A DNA stretch of 64,000 nt from Deltaproteobacteria bacterium (GCA_019308745.1 JAFDHO010000003.1:1-64000); one strand, 5' to 3'; numbered from the stretch's first letter, positions 1-11,206 are shown. Notes: generated by a model from the sequence alone, not told the origin. Made by a program: numbers and translations.

Positions 1-36
1 CGCAGAAAAGACCAGCCCGGGAGGCTCGGAACGCAA

Positions 37-110
37 GAAAAGGCATCATCACCCCCGTTCGTCCATCACCGAGTTCTCTGAATCGCTTTTCAAACGGCTA
101 AAATGTTACG
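37..110. repeat. Copy A of palindromic MITE-like element (right arm only; left part lies outside the window)
   Basis: 74 bp identical to 8538..8611 (gaaaaggcatcatcacccccgttcgtccatcaccgagttctctgaatcgcttttcaaacggctaaaatgttacg). Confidence 0.85.
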
Positions 111-185
111 AAAATATGAAGCTCAAAGCAGCACCATAACAAACCCCGGCCCTAGATGGAATAGGGGACAGAGGAGAAAGAGCAG

Positions 186-566
186 ATGTTTGGTATCGGG
201 TTGCCCGAATTGATCCTGATCATGGTTATTGCCCTCATTGTTATCGGCCCTGGTAAATTACCCGAGTTGGCGAGGGCGATCGGCAAAGGGATGGCGGAGT
301 TCAGGAAGGCTACCGAGGAGATAAAGGAGAGTCTCGACCTGGATGAAGATATCCGGGAGGTCAAGAAGGATCTGGCCGATTCGATCAGCGGCCTGGAAAG
401 ACCTTTGGACATCCCCGAACCGTATCCAGGAGAGGGAGGCGGAGCGCTGGGCGAGGGTTCCGAGGCCATAGGAAGTGGTGGGGAAGAGGAAGGAAAAGAG
501 GAGGACGCACCGGATCACGTGGCCGAAGGTGAGACGGCCGAGGAGAACAAAGGCAATGGTGGATGA
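186..566 (+). CDS. tatB: Twin-arginine translocase subunit TatA/TatB family
   Basis: N-terminal [35 protein letters not shown] is diagnostic of TatA/B; followed by tatC. Confidence 0.9.
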   Translation: MFGIGLPELILIMVIALIVIGPGKLPELARAIGKGMAEFRKATEEIKESLDLDEDIREVKKDLADSISGLERPLDIPEPYPGEGGGALGEGSEAIGSGGEEEGKEEDAPDHVAEGETAEENKGNGG

Positions 567-1317
567 TGAGAGGCAGCCCTTCCTGAGTCACTTGGAGGAA
601 TTGAGAAAGAGACTCATCGCATGTGCCGTCGCGGCGGGGGCCGGATTTGTTGTCGCCTACATCTTTTCCGAAAGGCTTTTCCGACTCTTGATCTACCCCC
701 TGAAGTCCCAGATGCCCGAAGGGGACAGGCTGATTTTCACAAGCCTTCCGGAGATGTTCTTGACCTACATCAAGGTGGCCTTTGTCACGGGGATCCTGAT
801 GTCTTCCCCCTATATCTTTTACCAGCTATGGATGTTCGTTGCACCGGGCCTCTACCAGAACGAAAAAAAATACGTCATCCCGTTCGTTGTTTCTTCAACG
901 ATTCTTTTTGTTGGGGGCGCGATCTTTGGCTACTTTGTGGTGTTTCCCTTCGGGTTTCGTTTCTTTTTGGGGTTTGCCAACGATTACATTCAGGCCCTTC
1001 CCTCTGTAAAGCAGTATTTCTCCTTTTCCATCAAGCTCCTCTTTGCATTCGGAATGGTCTTTGAACTCCCGGTCGTGGTGTTTTTCTTGACAAAAATAGG
1101 CTTGGTGACACCGGAACTGTTGAAGAGGAAGCGAAAGTATGCCATCCTGCTCACCTTTGTGATGGCAGCCATCCTCACGCCCCCTGACGTGGTTACCCAG
1201 TGTATGATGGCAGGCCCCTTGATCGTGCTCTATGAAGTGAGTATCTTCATAGCCAGGATTGCAAGGAGGAGGAAGGCGGAAGAGGATGAACCTTCGGAAG
1301 AGGGCGCTGAAGCATAG
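556..1317 (+). CDS. tatC: Sec-independent protein translocase TatC
   Basis: [21 protein letters not shown] start inside the 475..1317 ORF; multi-TM TatC sequence; 11-bp overlap with tatB. Confidence 0.93.
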   Translation: MVDDERQPFLSHLEELRKRLIACAVAAGAGFVVAYIFSERLFRLLIYPLKSQMPEGDRLIFTSLPEMFLTYIKVAFVTGILMSSPYIFYQLWMFVAPGLYQNEKKYVIPFVVSSTILFVGGAIFGYFVVFPFGFRFFLGFANDYIQALPSVKQYFSFSIKLLFAFGMVFELPVVVFFLTKIGLVTPELLKRKRKYAILLTFVMAAILTPPDVVTQCMMAGPLIVLYEVSIFIARIARRRKAEEDEPSEEGAEA

Positions 1318-1450
1318 GTGATGCCTGCACAGGAACTCAAGCCCAGCAGGGCGGGATCTTCTTGCGACCGGCATTGCGGCTCGGTCCACTGTGCGCCTCT
1401 CGCAAAGGCATCTCAATCTGGGGGGTTGCGACGGAATGGTCGTGGATATA

Positions 1451-3430
1451 TCAGTGCACGATACGAAAGGTCTTTCCTGAAATGGTCAGGATCAGGGGGT
1501 CCTTTACGACCTCTCCATACCGGTCAAAGGCTATCCACCCGGTAACGCCAAAGAAGTCGGCATAGGATGATATGTGCCTCCGAAGTTCCCTCCTTGTCTT
1601 GACAGGGCCGTTATTGTTGATGATCTCCTTCAAGAATCTCATGGTATCGTAACCGGTAGCGGACAATATGCCGGGCTCTGATTCAAAACTGGCCCTGTAT
1701 GTGCTGATAAACTGCTCCAGCTCACGGGATGAATCACCGTCCCCGTGGGGGTAAAATCCCACAGGAATGAGGGCTCCCTGGAGGTAGTCTCCGGCCAGTT
1801 CGATCAATTCCGGTGACTGCCATAGACTGGTTCCGAGAAAGCGGACATCAAAGACGTTATGGAAAGGAAACTGGGGGGCGATGAGGGCCACGGTTTGATA
1901 GTTATCCGGGATGAACACTGCATCGAAGTCCACGAGGGGTTCAGGTTCTTCATCGGTAAAGGGTATATCTTCAATCTTCTCTTCCGCCCTGAGCCATCTG
2001 AATTCCTCCAGCATCCTTGAAACAGACTCCGGGCGGGGATAGTAGAGCCCCACCATCTTCTTTATTTCCACTTCGAAATCGGTTTGGTCAGGCCTATAGG
2101 TCTCCACCGCCCTTATTTCACCCCCAAGCTCTTCCACCTTGTCCCAGAAGAGGTTCATAAAGAACCGTCCGTAAGAATTATCCGGGTAAAGAATCGCAAA
2201 TCTCTTGAGGTTCATCTTCAGGGCCTTGTCCACGATGCTTTCGACTTGCTTTGAGGGTGTCAAGAAGTTGCGGAATACCATGGAGCCCTCGGTGGCGATG
2301 CCTTGCCTTTGGGTTAGGGTGATAATGGGGACACCCAGTTCCTGAGCCCTCCTGGCAGCCGCCTGGGCAGGCTTGCTTGCCAAGGGGCCTATGACAGCGA
2401 CGGCCTTGTCTTGGGAGGCCAGCTCTTCCAAGGCTCGCACGGCGGTGTCCGGGTCACCCGCAGTGTCCTTGATGACCAGTTCGAGGGGTTGATTGTCGGT
2501 TTTCTCTTGAAACAGCCCCATGCCCAACTGAATTCCGTTCAAGACCTCCTGGCCATAGATGGCAAAGGGGCCACTGAGGGGGAGGAGGCATCCGATCACG
2601 CCCGGTCTTACAGAGAGTTCCTCCTCAATGGTCTTGAGCATGTCACGGCCAATGTCCACCCAAAACTGCTCTGAAGAGGATCTGACCAGTGCCGCGGCCG
2701 CTTCCTTTGCCTCCGGGAGTTCGCCGGATTCGAGGAATTTAAGGGCCATCTGGTAGTATAGGCTGGGGGCGTAAGGTGTTCCTGAAACAGAAACTTCCAT
2801 TGATTGGAGGTCTTGTAGAGACGCTGAATGGACCAGGGCAATTATCAGCTCTTGGATCTCTTTCACGTTTACTGTTCCATCATCAGGCCCTGTGACGGCC
2901 TGCACATACCATTTGAGGGCCCCCGCCTTGTCTCCTTCCACATCGAGACACCGTCCAAGGTAAGAGGACACCTTTCTTCTCAGGGGGTGAGAAGGGTGCT
3001 TTTCCAACCAGAGGGATGCACTGGCCGCAGATTTCTCATAGTCTCCGCTTTGATAGTAGAGGCGGGTGATGTCGGCCTCCAGGACAGGCGCATCAGGGTG
3101 ATCAGGAAATTCCCTCACGGCCCTATCAAGAAGGAGTATGGCTCCTTGGAAGTCGCCCAGCTCTTCCTTGGCCTTGGCAATACGATAGAGAGCCGTCCTC
3201 TCCTTTTCCCCTTCGGGGTAGAGTTCCAGGTACCGATAGTATCCCTCGATCGCCTTTGCGAACTTCCCTTCCCTGAAATCTTGTTCTGCGAGGAGAAAGG
3301 GGTCGGGTAGGGGAGGCCTCTCTGGAGGTTTTCTCAGGGCTTCCCTGGGGTAACAACCGGACAAAAAAAAGGCTATCCCCACCAGTAGAGTGAAGATAGC
3401 CTTCGTCTTGGGAATATAGGGAAATCTCAC
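1451..3430 (-). CDS. LppC-like / periplasmic-binding-protein-fold lipoprotein with N-terminal TPR region
   Basis: Lipobox FFLSGC; TPR-like N-terminus; [27 protein letters not shown] and [30 protein letters not shown] typical of Leu/Ile/Val-binding-like domains. Confidence 0.8.
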   Translation of the reverse strand: MRFPYIPKTKAIFTLLVGIAFFLSGCYPREALRKPPERPPLPDPFLLAEQDFREGKFAKAIEGYYRYLELYPEGEKERTALYRIAKAKEELGDFQGAILLLDRAVREFPDHPDAPVLEADITRLYYQSGDYEKSAASASLWLEKHPSHPLRRKVSSYLGRCLDVEGDKAGALKWYVQAVTGPDDGTVNVKEIQELIIALVHSASLQDLQSMEVSVSGTPYAPSLYYQMALKFLESGELPEAKEAAAALVRSSSEQFWVDIGRDMLKTIEEELSVRPGVIGCLLPLSGPFAIYGQEVLNGIQLGMGLFQEKTDNQPLELVIKDTAGDPDTAVRALEELASQDKAVAVIGPLASKPAQAAARRAQELGVPIITLTQRQGIATEGSMVFRNFLTPSKQVESIVDKALKMNLKRFAILYPDNSYGRFFMNLFWDKVEELGGEIRAVETYRPDQTDFEVEIKKMVGLYYPRPESVSRMLEEFRWLRAEEKIEDIPFTDEEPEPLVDFDAVFIPDNYQTVALIAPQFPFHNVFDVRFLGTSLWQSPELIELAGDYLQGALIPVGFYPHGDGDSSRELEQFISTYRASFESEPGILSATGYDTMRFLKEIINNNGPVKTRRELRRHISSYADFFGVTGWIAFDRYGEVVKDPLILTISGKTFRIVH

Positions 3431-5340
3431 TTCTTTACTTCCTCGAAATCCGCATCCACCACATCCTCTTCTTTGGATGAATCACTGCTGCCGCCGGCAG
3501 AACCTGAAGCTGCTTGCTCGGCACCGGCCTGTCCACTGGCCTGAGCATACATGGCCTCCGCCAGCTTGTGGGAAGCCTGCGTTAATTCATCCGAGAGGCG
3601 CTTGATCTCTTCGGCATTGTCACCTTCCATGGCCTTTTTCAGGTTTTCTATGGCCCTATTGATATCAGATTTCGTGGATTCGTCAAGTTTATCCCCGGCC
3701 TCCTTGATGGATTTTTCTGTCTGGTAGATAAATGAATCAGCCATGTTGCGTGCGTCCACCAGCTCTCTCTTCTTCCTGTCTTCTTCGGCGTGCAGTTCGG
3801 CGTCCTTGACGAGCTGCTGGATCTCCGCCTCGGAGAGACCGCTGGAGGCAGTGATCTTTATGGATTGCTCCTTCCCCGTTCCCAGATCCTTTGCAGAGAC
3901 GTGAACGATGCCGTTCGCATCAATGTCAAAGGTCACTTCGATCTGTGGCACACCCCTGGGTGCGGGGGGTATCCCCACGAGTTGGAATCTCCCCAACGTC
4001 TTATTGTTGGCGGCCATCTCCCGCTCACCTTGTAGGACATGGATTTCCACGGCTGGTTGATTGTCGGCTGCCGTTGAAAATACCTGGCTCTTTTTTGTGG
4101 GGATCGTTGTATTCTTTTCAATGAGTTTCGTGAACACGCCACCCAGGGTCTCTATACCGAGAGAGAGGGGCGTCACGTCCAGGAGAAGCACATCCTTCAC
4201 CTCGCCCTTCAACACACCTCCCTGGATCGCCGCACCGATCGCAACGACTTCATCGGGGTTGACACCTTTGCTGGGTTCTCGGCCGAATACTTCTTTGACC
4301 TTTTGTTGTACTCTGGGCATGCGAGTCATGCCTCCAACGAGGATGACCTCGTCTATGTCATTAGCTTTCAAACCGGAATCCTTGAGTGCTATATTGCAGG
4401 GGCCAACAACCCTCTCAACAAGATCGTCCACCAGGGCTTCCAGCTTGGCCCTCGTCAGCTTTATATTGAGGTGTTTCGGGCCGCTTGCATCCGCCGTGAT
4501 AAAGGGGAGGTTGATATCGGTCTCCTGGGAGCTGGACAATTCCATCTTGGCCTTTTCAGCGGCCTCCTTCAATCTCTGCAAGGCCATCTTATCGTTTCGC
4601 AAATCAATACCCTGGTCCTTCTTGAATTCATCGGCCAGGTAGTCTACGATCCGTAGATCAAAGTCTTCGCCGCCCAAGTGTGTATCTCCGTTCGTAGACT
4701 TCACCTCAAAGACCCCTTCTCCTATTTCCAGGATGGAGATATCGAATGTTCCGCCACCAAGATCGAATACGGCAATCTTCTTGTCACCTTTCTTGTCCAG
4801 CCCGTAGGCGAGGGATGCGGCTGTGGGCTCGTTGATAATCCTCTCAACATTAAGCCCGGCGATACGACCCGCATCTTTGGTGGCCTGCCTTTGGCTGTCA
4901 TTGAAATATGCCGGAACGGTGATCACGGCCTCCGTGACCTTTTCTCCGAGGTAATCCTCTGCGGTCTGCTTCATCTTTTGCAGGATCATGGCAGATATCT
5001 GTGCGGGGCTATAACTCTTTCCTCTAACCTCCACATGGGCATCCCCGTTTGAGGCCTTGACGATCTTATAGGGAAGCACCTTGATGTCTTTTTGGACTTC
5101 AGGGGAGTCATATTTTCGGCCAATGAGCCTCTTGACGGCGAATATGGTGTTGTCAGGGTTGGTGATGGCCTGGCGTTTGGCTATCTGACCCACCAGCCTC
5201 TCCCCCTTTTCATTGAAGGCAACCATCGAAGGCGTGGTTCTGCTGCCCTCCGCATTGGCAATTACAACAGGATCCCCTCCCTCCATAACAGCTACACAGG
5301 AATTGGTTGTCCCAAGATCAATGCCTATTATTTTGCCCAT
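3427..5340 (-). CDS. dnaK: Molecular chaperone DnaK
   Basis: [22 protein letters not shown]...; full-length Hsp70 sequence ending [14 protein letters not shown]. Confidence 0.99.
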   Translation of the reverse strand: MGKIIGIDLGTTNSCVAVMEGGDPVVIANAEGSRTTPSMVAFNEKGERLVGQIAKRQAITNPDNTIFAVKRLIGRKYDSPEVQKDIKVLPYKIVKASNGDAHVEVRGKSYSPAQISAMILQKMKQTAEDYLGEKVTEAVITVPAYFNDSQRQATKDAGRIAGLNVERIINEPTAASLAYGLDKKGDKKIAVFDLGGGTFDISILEIGEGVFEVKSTNGDTHLGGEDFDLRIVDYLADEFKKDQGIDLRNDKMALQRLKEAAEKAKMELSSSQETDINLPFITADASGPKHLNIKLTRAKLEALVDDLVERVVGPCNIALKDSGLKANDIDEVILVGGMTRMPRVQQKVKEVFGREPSKGVNPDEVVAIGAAIQGGVLKGEVKDVLLLDVTPLSLGIETLGGVFTKLIEKNTTIPTKKSQVFSTAADNQPAVEIHVLQGEREMAANNKTLGRFQLVGIPPAPRGVPQIEVTFDIDANGIVHVSAKDLGTGKEQSIKITASSGLSEAEIQQLVKDAELHAEEDRKKRELVDARNMADSFIYQTEKSIKEAGDKLDESTKSDINRAIENLKKAMEGDNAEEIKRLSDELTQASHKLAEAMYAQASGQAGAEQAASGSAGGSSDSSKEEDVVDADFEEVKK

Positions 5341-5422
5341 TTTCTACCTCCTAAGATCATGTGCTCTATTGTGAGCGGAAATATTGAGTTGTTCAACTCT
5401 CTCTTAGGGCAACAGGCCGCTC

Positions 5423-6067
5423 TCAATCGACCCCTTCCCCCCTATCGCCCTCGCCCGAGGCCCTACCTCTGCTCACCACCACCATGGCAGGACGGATCAG
5501 CCGCTGGTTAAAGAGATAACCCTTTTGCATCTCTTCCAATACCGTTCCGGGCTCAACCCCATCGTCTTCCCTTTCAGATACAGCGTGGTGATAGTTGGGA
5601 TCAAAGGGCCTGTTTAGTGCTCCTATCTCTTCCAGCCCCGATTTGACCAGGGTATCCTTCAGCCCCTTCAAGGTAAGCTCCACTCCTTCCCTGAGCGCAC
5701 TCAGGGAGTTGTTTGAACGGGCGTGGGAAATGGCCAATTCCAAATTGTCCACCACCGGAAGCAACTCTTTGACCAAGGACTCATTGGCGTATTTGGCCAG
5801 TTCCGCCCTCTCTTTGCTGTTCCTCTTTTTCAGGTTTTCGATGTCGGCCTGGGAGCGGAGGTAAAGATCATAATTCCTTTTGGCTTCTTCCTGTATTTCC
5901 GCTATCTTTTCCATCAGTTCTGCCTTGGTCATCTTTTCCAGAGGCTTTTCTTTATGGTGTTGAACGTCCTCTTTGTCTCGGCTTTCTCTGATGTCGGCCC
6001 TCGCCATCTCGTCCTTGCTTTTCTCTTCTGCGGCTTTTGATTGCGCCTTGTGATCTCCGTTCACCAT
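5423..6067 (-). CDS. grpE: Nucleotide exchange factor GrpE
   Basis: NYDLYLRSQADIENLKKRNSKER...LLPVVDNLELAI...VLEEMQKGYLFNQRLIRPAMVVVS. Confidence 0.95.
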   Translation of the reverse strand: MVNGDHKAQSKAAEEKSKDEMARADIRESRDKEDVQHHKEKPLEKMTKAELMEKIAEIQEEAKRNYDLYLRSQADIENLKKRNSKERAELAKYANESLVKELLPVVDNLELAISHARSNNSLSALREGVELTLKGLKDTLVKSGLEEIGALNRPFDPNYHHAVSEREDDGVEPGTVLEEMQKGYLFNQRLIRPAMVVVSRGRASGEGDRGEGVD

Positions 6068-6201
6068 CGTTTACACCAATCTGCTCCTTTTTGTGGATTG
6101 GGGACCCGGTAGGGGCAAGTGTGCACTATGAGAAAGATTTGATTATGGGATACGATAAGCATCGGAAAATGCTTTGTCAAGGAGAGCCCAATCAGGTTTT
6201 T

Positions 6202-6930
6202 TCAGTTATTTCTGAACTTTTTCCAGGCCTCGATCAGGTCTTCCACGGGGTCGGAAGGCCTTTCCCCTGAAGGAGGCGGAAGGGGGGAGAGGCTTCTGAG
6301 GTTGTGGATATGACGATCAATGATCTCGGCAAGCGAGTAGATAAGGCTGGGTGCATATTCCCGGGTAAGGTCCCGGGTTTGCCGGTCGTCACGGCCCGTA
6401 GGTTTGATAAACAGCCCGTCGGCCCCGGCCTTGAACATTTCAACCGCGTCGTCTATCATGCTCTTTCTGGTATAAAAAACGGCGGGTACTCCCGGATAGG
6501 ACCTCCTGACCCGATGGAGGTTTTCGATGCCGTACCTGCTGTTCTGGCCAACCAGATCACTGGCTCTCCTGAAGATACTCCTCCAGCCCTCGACAATGGC
6601 AAATAGCCTCTTCAGGAATTCATTGTTTCGGTCACCCTCGAAGGCATCAAGGCCCCCGTAAACTTCCCGGAGCGTCTTGATACGAGAGGCCTGCTCTTCA
6701 AGCTCGACCATCGAAGGAATGGCCGGTTTCTTGACCTCGGGATCCTGCCCCCACAGGTCCAACAAGAACAGGAGGGGTATCCTTTCGCCCAGCAACTCCC
6801 TGGCCTCCTCGAAGGTATAGGCTTGGAGGAATTCCAGCCCGGGGGACCTGGGGGCGATCTCCTGTCTTACGAGTTCGTGTTCGAAATCAGAGTCGTCAAT
6901 GAAACAGATAATCAAGTCCATTTTACTCAT
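6202..6930 (-). CDS. Response-regulator-receiver-like protein with a long internal insertion
   Basis: ICFIDDSDFEHELV, LLFLLDLWGQ and GADGLFIKPTG resemble REC acidic pocket, phospho-Asp and Lys motifs. Confidence 0.5.
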   Translation of the reverse strand: MSKMDLIICFIDDSDFEHELVRQEIAPRSPGLEFLQAYTFEEARELLGERIPLLFLLDLWGQDPEVKKPAIPSMVELEEQASRIKTLREVYGGLDAFEGDRNNEFLKRLFAIVEGWRSIFRRASDLVGQNSRYGIENLHRVRRSYPGVPAVFYTRKSMIDDAVEMFKAGADGLFIKPTGRDDRQTRDLTREYAPSLIYSLAEIIDRHIHNLRSLSPLPPPSGERPSDPVEDLIEAWKKFRNN

Positions 6931-6984
6931 TGGAAATTGTCTGATAATCGGGATTTGGAACTTGGAATTTCCCGTTCATCAGGG

Positions 6985-7953
6985 CTAGGGGCCATCTTCC
7001 AGACCATGACCTGTAATTCGCTCCAATGCCTCCAGGTATCTCTCCCGGGTCTTTTGGACGATTTCTTCCGGAAGCCCGGGTGGAGGCGGCTTCTTTTCCC
7101 ATCCAAGGGAGCTGAGATAATCCCTCAAGAATTGTTTGTCAAAGCTCTTTTGAGGGCCACCGGGGCAATAAGAGTCCATTGGCCAGAACCTGGAACTGTC
7201 AGGGGTCATAACTTCATCTATCAAGATGACCCCGTCGTCCACGATACCAAATTCAAACTTCGTATCTGCGATGATAATTCCCTTCTTCTCGGCATATTCG
7301 CTTCCACGCTGATATATCCTCAGGCTCAAGGTCCTGACCTGCTCTGCCATGTCCCCTCCGAGTAACTCGACCGCCTTTTCAAAGGTGATGTTTTCGTCGT
7401 GTATGCCCTCTTCGGCCTTGGTACTGGGCGTAAAGATAGGTTCCGGCAGTTTTTGCGACTCGGCCAGGCCCCCCGGGAGAGGAATGCCGCATATACTGCC
7501 TCGCTCTTGATATTCGAGCCAGCCGGAGCCCGAGATATAGCCTCTCACTATACATTCAACGGGCAAGGGCCTTGCCTTTTTCACCAGCATGCTCCGCCCC
7601 TGGAGCTGGTTCAGGTACGAGGGACAGGGATCTGGGTACTCCGATGGGTCGGAGGACACGACGTGGTTTTCAACGAGTGACCGGAGGTGATCAAACCAAA
7701 AGAGCGATATCTTGGTCAGGATCTTGCCCTTCTCGGGAATCGGATCATCCATGACGACATCGAAGGCTGAGATCCGGTCGCTTGCCACGATCAGGAAATG
7801 CTCGCCCACATCGTAGATGTCCCTCACCTTTCCCCTCTTGTAGAGCTTCAGATCCGGGAGTTCTGACTTTAGCATAGGCTCAGAGGTCGTTGGCATATGA
7901 TTCCTCCTCCAGAAACACCCCCCTTTGCTCCCCGGGGGGGGTAATGATTTCAA
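6985..7953 (-). CDS. purC: Phosphoribosylaminoimidazole-succinocarboxamide synthase (likely start at 7896)
   Basis: [47 protein letters not shown]. Confidence 0.97.
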   Translation of the reverse strand: MKSLPPPGSKGGCFWRRNHMPTTSEPMLKSELPDLKLYKRGKVRDIYDVGEHFLIVASDRISAFDVVMDDPIPEKGKILTKISLFWFDHLRSLVENHVVSSDPSEYPDPCPSYLNQLQGRSMLVKKARPLPVECIVRGYISGSGWLEYQERGSICGIPLPGGLAESQKLPEPIFTPSTKAEEGIHDENITFEKAVELLGGDMAEQVRTLSLRIYQRGSEYAEKKGIIIADTKFEFGIVDDGVILIDEVMTPDSSRFWPMDSYCPGGPQKSFDKQFLRDYLSSLGWEKKPPPPGLPEEIVQKTRERYLEALERITGHGLEDGP

Positions 7954-8098
7954 TGGCGATGGATCTTGCTGGGATTGCTATCTTTCATGATTCATGACAT
8001 AATGTCAAGAACGTCTAATCGTCCAGTACTTCCCCGAAGAGAGGCAAGCTTTGAGTCTCCCGCTCTCAATGTCAATCACAAGTCCGGAGGAGGAGTCA

Positions 8099-8401
8099 AT
8101 GATTATTTCCGGGGAGAAACTCGAGGTACTGAATGCGATTTCTGATTTCGACAGGAGAATCGAGAAGATGCATCTCGATTTCCAGAAGTACCGTTCCGGG
8201 GTTGAGAAACGAATGCCGGATTGGGAACGGCTCGAGAGGGACTTGTTGACTTTTTCCCGGAGAAGAATCTATGAAATCGAGATATCCAACAGGTTGGACA
8301 GGGTGCTCTACAAGTTCCAGAACAGGAAGAAGATCTGGCTCTCCTGGGTAGATGAAGTCCACAGGAGGCCGGCAAAGGAAAAGGCCGAAACCCGCCAGTA
8401 G
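8099..8401 (+). CDS. Small hypothetical coiled-coil protein
   Basis: ORF 8051..8401; ATG at 8099 preceded by ggaggagga SD; charged helical sequence; no recognised family. Confidence 0.5.
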   Translation: MIISGEKLEVLNAISDFDRRIEKMHLDFQKYRSGVEKRMPDWERLERDLLTFSRRRIYEIEISNRLDRVLYKFQNRKKIWLSWVDEVHRRPAKEKAETRQ

Positions 8402-8430
8402 GCCTCCCTAATCCCTCCCTTTGTTATTTC

Positions 8431-8610
8431 GTAACACTTTAGCCTTTTGAAATGCCTCCTCAGATAGGGAGAACGGGTGATGATGCCTTTTCTGGAGTGA
8501 CTGGCGGGAGGGCGCCGTCTTTTCGCGACTTGTCAGTGAAAAGGCATCATCACCCCCGTTCGTCCATCACCGAGTTCTCTGAATCGCTTTTCAAACGGCT
8601 AAAATGTTAC
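8431..8610. mobile_element. Copy B: complete palindromic MITE-like element, about 180 bp, flanked by 8-bp TSD GTTATTTC
   Basis: Ends GTAACACTTTAGCCTTTTGAAA / TTTTCAAACGGCTAAAATGTTAC; inner arms AACGGGTGATGATGCCTTTT / AAAAGGCATCATCACCCCCGTT; GTTATTTC at 8423-8430 and 8611-8618. Confidence 0.85.
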
Positions 8611-8611
8611 G

Positions 8612-8995
8612 TTATTTCTGATTGGTGTCGTTGTCAGATGGGAGTTCACGCAGAGGTCTGTTAATCCTCTCCCTCAGTTTAGGCGAACATCGAAATCTGA
8701 CCACTCTCCTGGACCTGAGGATGATGGTTTCTCCTGTCCTGGGGTTGCGGCCCTTCCGTGCCCACTTGAATCGGATCTGGAACTTCCCGAAATCAGAAAG
8801 GAGCACGGACTCTCCCCTTTCCAGGCTATTCTTGATGATATTCAGGGTCGAATTGAGTAGCCTTTCTGCTCGCTTTCTTGAGAGGGGTTGATAATTGAAG
8901 TCGGGAAACAGGGATGGTTGTATGACATGCTTTTCCTTCCAGAGGCGGGTGTTTTTCATCAAGCTATTGATCAGATCCGCCTTCGTCAGTGTCAT
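8612..8995 (-). CDS. HU/IHF-family DNA-binding protein with an internal insertion
   Basis: MTLTKADLINSLMK...SRKRAERLLNSTLNIIKNSLERGESVLLSDFGKFQIRFKWARKGRNPRTGETIILRSRRVVRFRCSPKLRERIN. Confidence 0.88.
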   Translation of the reverse strand: MTLTKADLINSLMKNTRLWKEKHVIQPSLFPDFNYQPLSRKRAERLLNSTLNIIKNSLERGESVLLSDFGKFQIRFKWARKGRNPRTGETIILRSRRVVRFRCSPKLRERINRPLRELPSDNDTNQK

Positions 8996-9291
8996 ATCAG
9001 CCCTCGTTTCGAAATGACCATTAATTTTGATTAGTTATTGGCAAAAGATGCCACATTTGATAATGTTTGTCAACAGAGTCCACGCGAGAAGTCCTGTGGA
9101 GGATGGCATTTAGCTCCTTACGCCGTGATTCATTGACTGAATCAGTCGAACGATTTCGATTAGGTATTGCAATCAACAGGCGTTTTGAGGGTTCAGAGTT
9201 CAGGATTGGCGGCAAAACAACAAGCAACGTGATTCGAAGTTGAAGCAAATTTCAAATATGTTTGGCCAGGTCTTAACAGCCAAGGGGCCCC

Positions 9292-10302
9292 ATGAGACCC
9301 TCCTTTACACCACGGTTAGTCAATGATCCGTTCTCGGACCCCGGGTTATTCATCCCCTTTCTCTTTGAGAGGAGGGCATTGCTTTTTGACCTGGGAGACC
9401 TTCACGCCTTGTCATCCCGGGATCTCCTGAAGGTTTCCCACGTATTCGTAACCCACACCCACATGGATCACTTCATAGGGTTCGATCATCTCCTGAGGGT
9501 CCTGCTGGGCCGAAAGAAGTCGATTCACATCTTCGGACCCCCTGACTTCTTCCGCAGAGTGGAAGGGAGGCTTTCCGGTTACACGTGGAACCTGGTCCAG
9601 GAGTATCCCTACGAGCTAAAGTTAAGGGTTGCCGAGGTCCATCAGGATCGGATTTTGACAAAGACCTACCTCTGCCGAAAGGGCTTCCAGCCGGAAAGGG
9701 GCCCGGAAGTGGGACCCTTTGGCGGTGTGCTCTTGAAGGAACCTTCTTTTCGGATTGAGGCAGCGCTCCTGGATCATCGCATTCCGTGCCTGGGGCTTTC
9801 CCTCGTGGAGAACTACTGCATCAACATCATTAAGGAAGAGCTCAAGAAGATGAAATTGCCCTTGGGCCCCTGGCTTACACGTTTCAAGAGGGCCCTTTAC
9901 GAGGGGAAGGATCTCGGCAGCGAGTTTCCCGTAACATGGGAAGAAGGCGGCCTGATCAAGAAGGCACGGACCTTTCTCCTGGGGGAGCTGGCGGAGCGTA
10001 TCACGAGGACATCGCCTGGACAGAAGATAACCTACATCACGGATGTGATCGGCAGTCCTGACAACAGGGAGAAGATGGTGGAACTCGCCAAAGAGGCTGA
10101 CAATCTATTCATCGAGGCGGCCTTTCTGGATAGTGAAAGGGAAATAGCCCTGAAGAAATACCACCTTACCGCCCGGGAAGCGGGTGAGATCGCCCGAAGG
10201 GCCCGGGTCAAGCATTTCACCCCCTTTCATTTTTCCCCGCGATATCAACACATGGCAGAGGAAATAAGAGGAGAGGCAACGGGGGCCTTCAGCCACGGCT
10301 AA
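9292..10302 (+). CDS. Metallo-beta-lactamase-fold hydrolase, ribonuclease Z-like
   Basis: VFVTHTHMDHFIGFDHLLR motif; YITDVIG; AAFLDSE; KHFTPFHFSPRY. Confidence 0.85.
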   Translation: MRPSFTPRLVNDPFSDPGLFIPFLFERRALLFDLGDLHALSSRDLLKVSHVFVTHTHMDHFIGFDHLLRVLLGRKKSIHIFGPPDFFRRVEGRLSGYTWNLVQEYPYELKLRVAEVHQDRILTKTYLCRKGFQPERGPEVGPFGGVLLKEPSFRIEAALLDHRIPCLGLSLVENYCINIIKEELKKMKLPLGPWLTRFKRALYEGKDLGSEFPVTWEEGGLIKKARTFLLGELAERITRTSPGQKITYITDVIGSPDNREKMVELAKEADNLFIEAAFLDSEREIALKKYHLTAREAGEIARRARVKHFTPFHFSPRYQHMAEEIRGEATGAFSHG

Positions 10303-10362
10303 GGGCTCAGGAGGCCAACATGTTAGCGGGAAGGGATATCGCGGGAGAAGACGGATGAGGGA

Positions 10363-11142
10363 TTACGGGCTATTCAACACTTGAAGTATGGTGTCATGAA
10401 CCAGGCCGTTGGAGGCAACTATGCTTTTTTCGTAAGGGGTGTATGGGGTAGCATCGAAGGTGGTCAATTTCCCCCGTGCCTCCCTGACCATGACGATGCC
10501 GGCAGCCGTGTCCCAGGGCTTTAGACCTTCTTCCCAAAAACCATCAAATATTCCGCAAGCGACATAACACAGGTCAATGGCAGCCGAGCCGGGCCTTCGG
10601 ACCGAATGGGACCGGACAAGCATCTTTTTGAAGAGCTCAACAGGTCGCTCCGGGTTGTTTTGAACATCATAGGAAAAGCCGGTCGCGAGAAAAGACGAAT
10701 CCAGGGCTCCCACCTTGGAGACCCTTATTCTTTTCATGTTTCGAAAGGCCCCGCTGTCCTTCAGGGCCTCGAAATATTCATCCAGAGAGGGATTGAAGAT
10801 CACGCCGAGCACGGGGTCTCCCCCAATCTCGAGCGCGATAGAAACCCCGAAAAAGGGAAATCCCCGGGCAAAGTTGGTGGTGCCATCTAAAGGGTCAACG
10901 AGCCAGACCCTCTCCCGGCCCGGGTTGTGTTCTCCGCTCTCCTCGGTTATGATCCCGTCTCCCGGGAAATGTCGGCCTATAACATCCAGGATGACCCTTT
11001 CCGACGCGAGGTCGGCCTCTGTAAGGATCTCCGTTTCTCCTTTTCTCGTGATGCTCGGCTTATCCAGGAACATGCGCTTTTGGATTTCCCCGGCGGCGAG
11101 TGCGGCTTTCCTGGCTATGGAGAGTTCATGATTCAGATTCAT
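10363..11142 (-). CDS. suhB: Inositol monophosphatase family protein
   Basis: TEADLASERVIL; EESGEHNPGRERVWLVDPLDGTTNFARGFPFFGVSIALE; LKPWDTAAGIVMVREARG. Confidence 0.93.
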   Translation of the reverse strand: MNLNHELSIARKAALAAGEIQKRMFLDKPSITRKGETEILTEADLASERVILDVIGRHFPGDGIITEESGEHNPGRERVWLVDPLDGTTNFARGFPFFGVSIALEIGGDPVLGVIFNPSLDEYFEALKDSGAFRNMKRIRVSKVGALDSSFLATGFSYDVQNNPERPVELFKKMLVRSHSVRRPGSAAIDLCYVACGIFDGFWEEGLKPWDTAAGIVMVREARGKLTTFDATPYTPYEKSIVASNGLVHDTILQVLNSP

Positions 11143-11206
11143 TGACCTTCAGCCTTTCTGCACAGACTTCCGTTGGCACCGGTCAAATTAGCATCTTGAA
11201 AATGTC

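Noticed and set aside
152-469. Minus-strand ORF opposite tatB (and many similar antisense ORFs in the track)
   Set aside because: Lies entirely opposite a strongly supported gene, low-complexity translation, no family resemblance.
3427-6067. CIRCE element controlling grpE/dnaK
   Set aside because: No TTAGCACTC-N9-GAGTGCTAA-like sequence in the intergenic regions.
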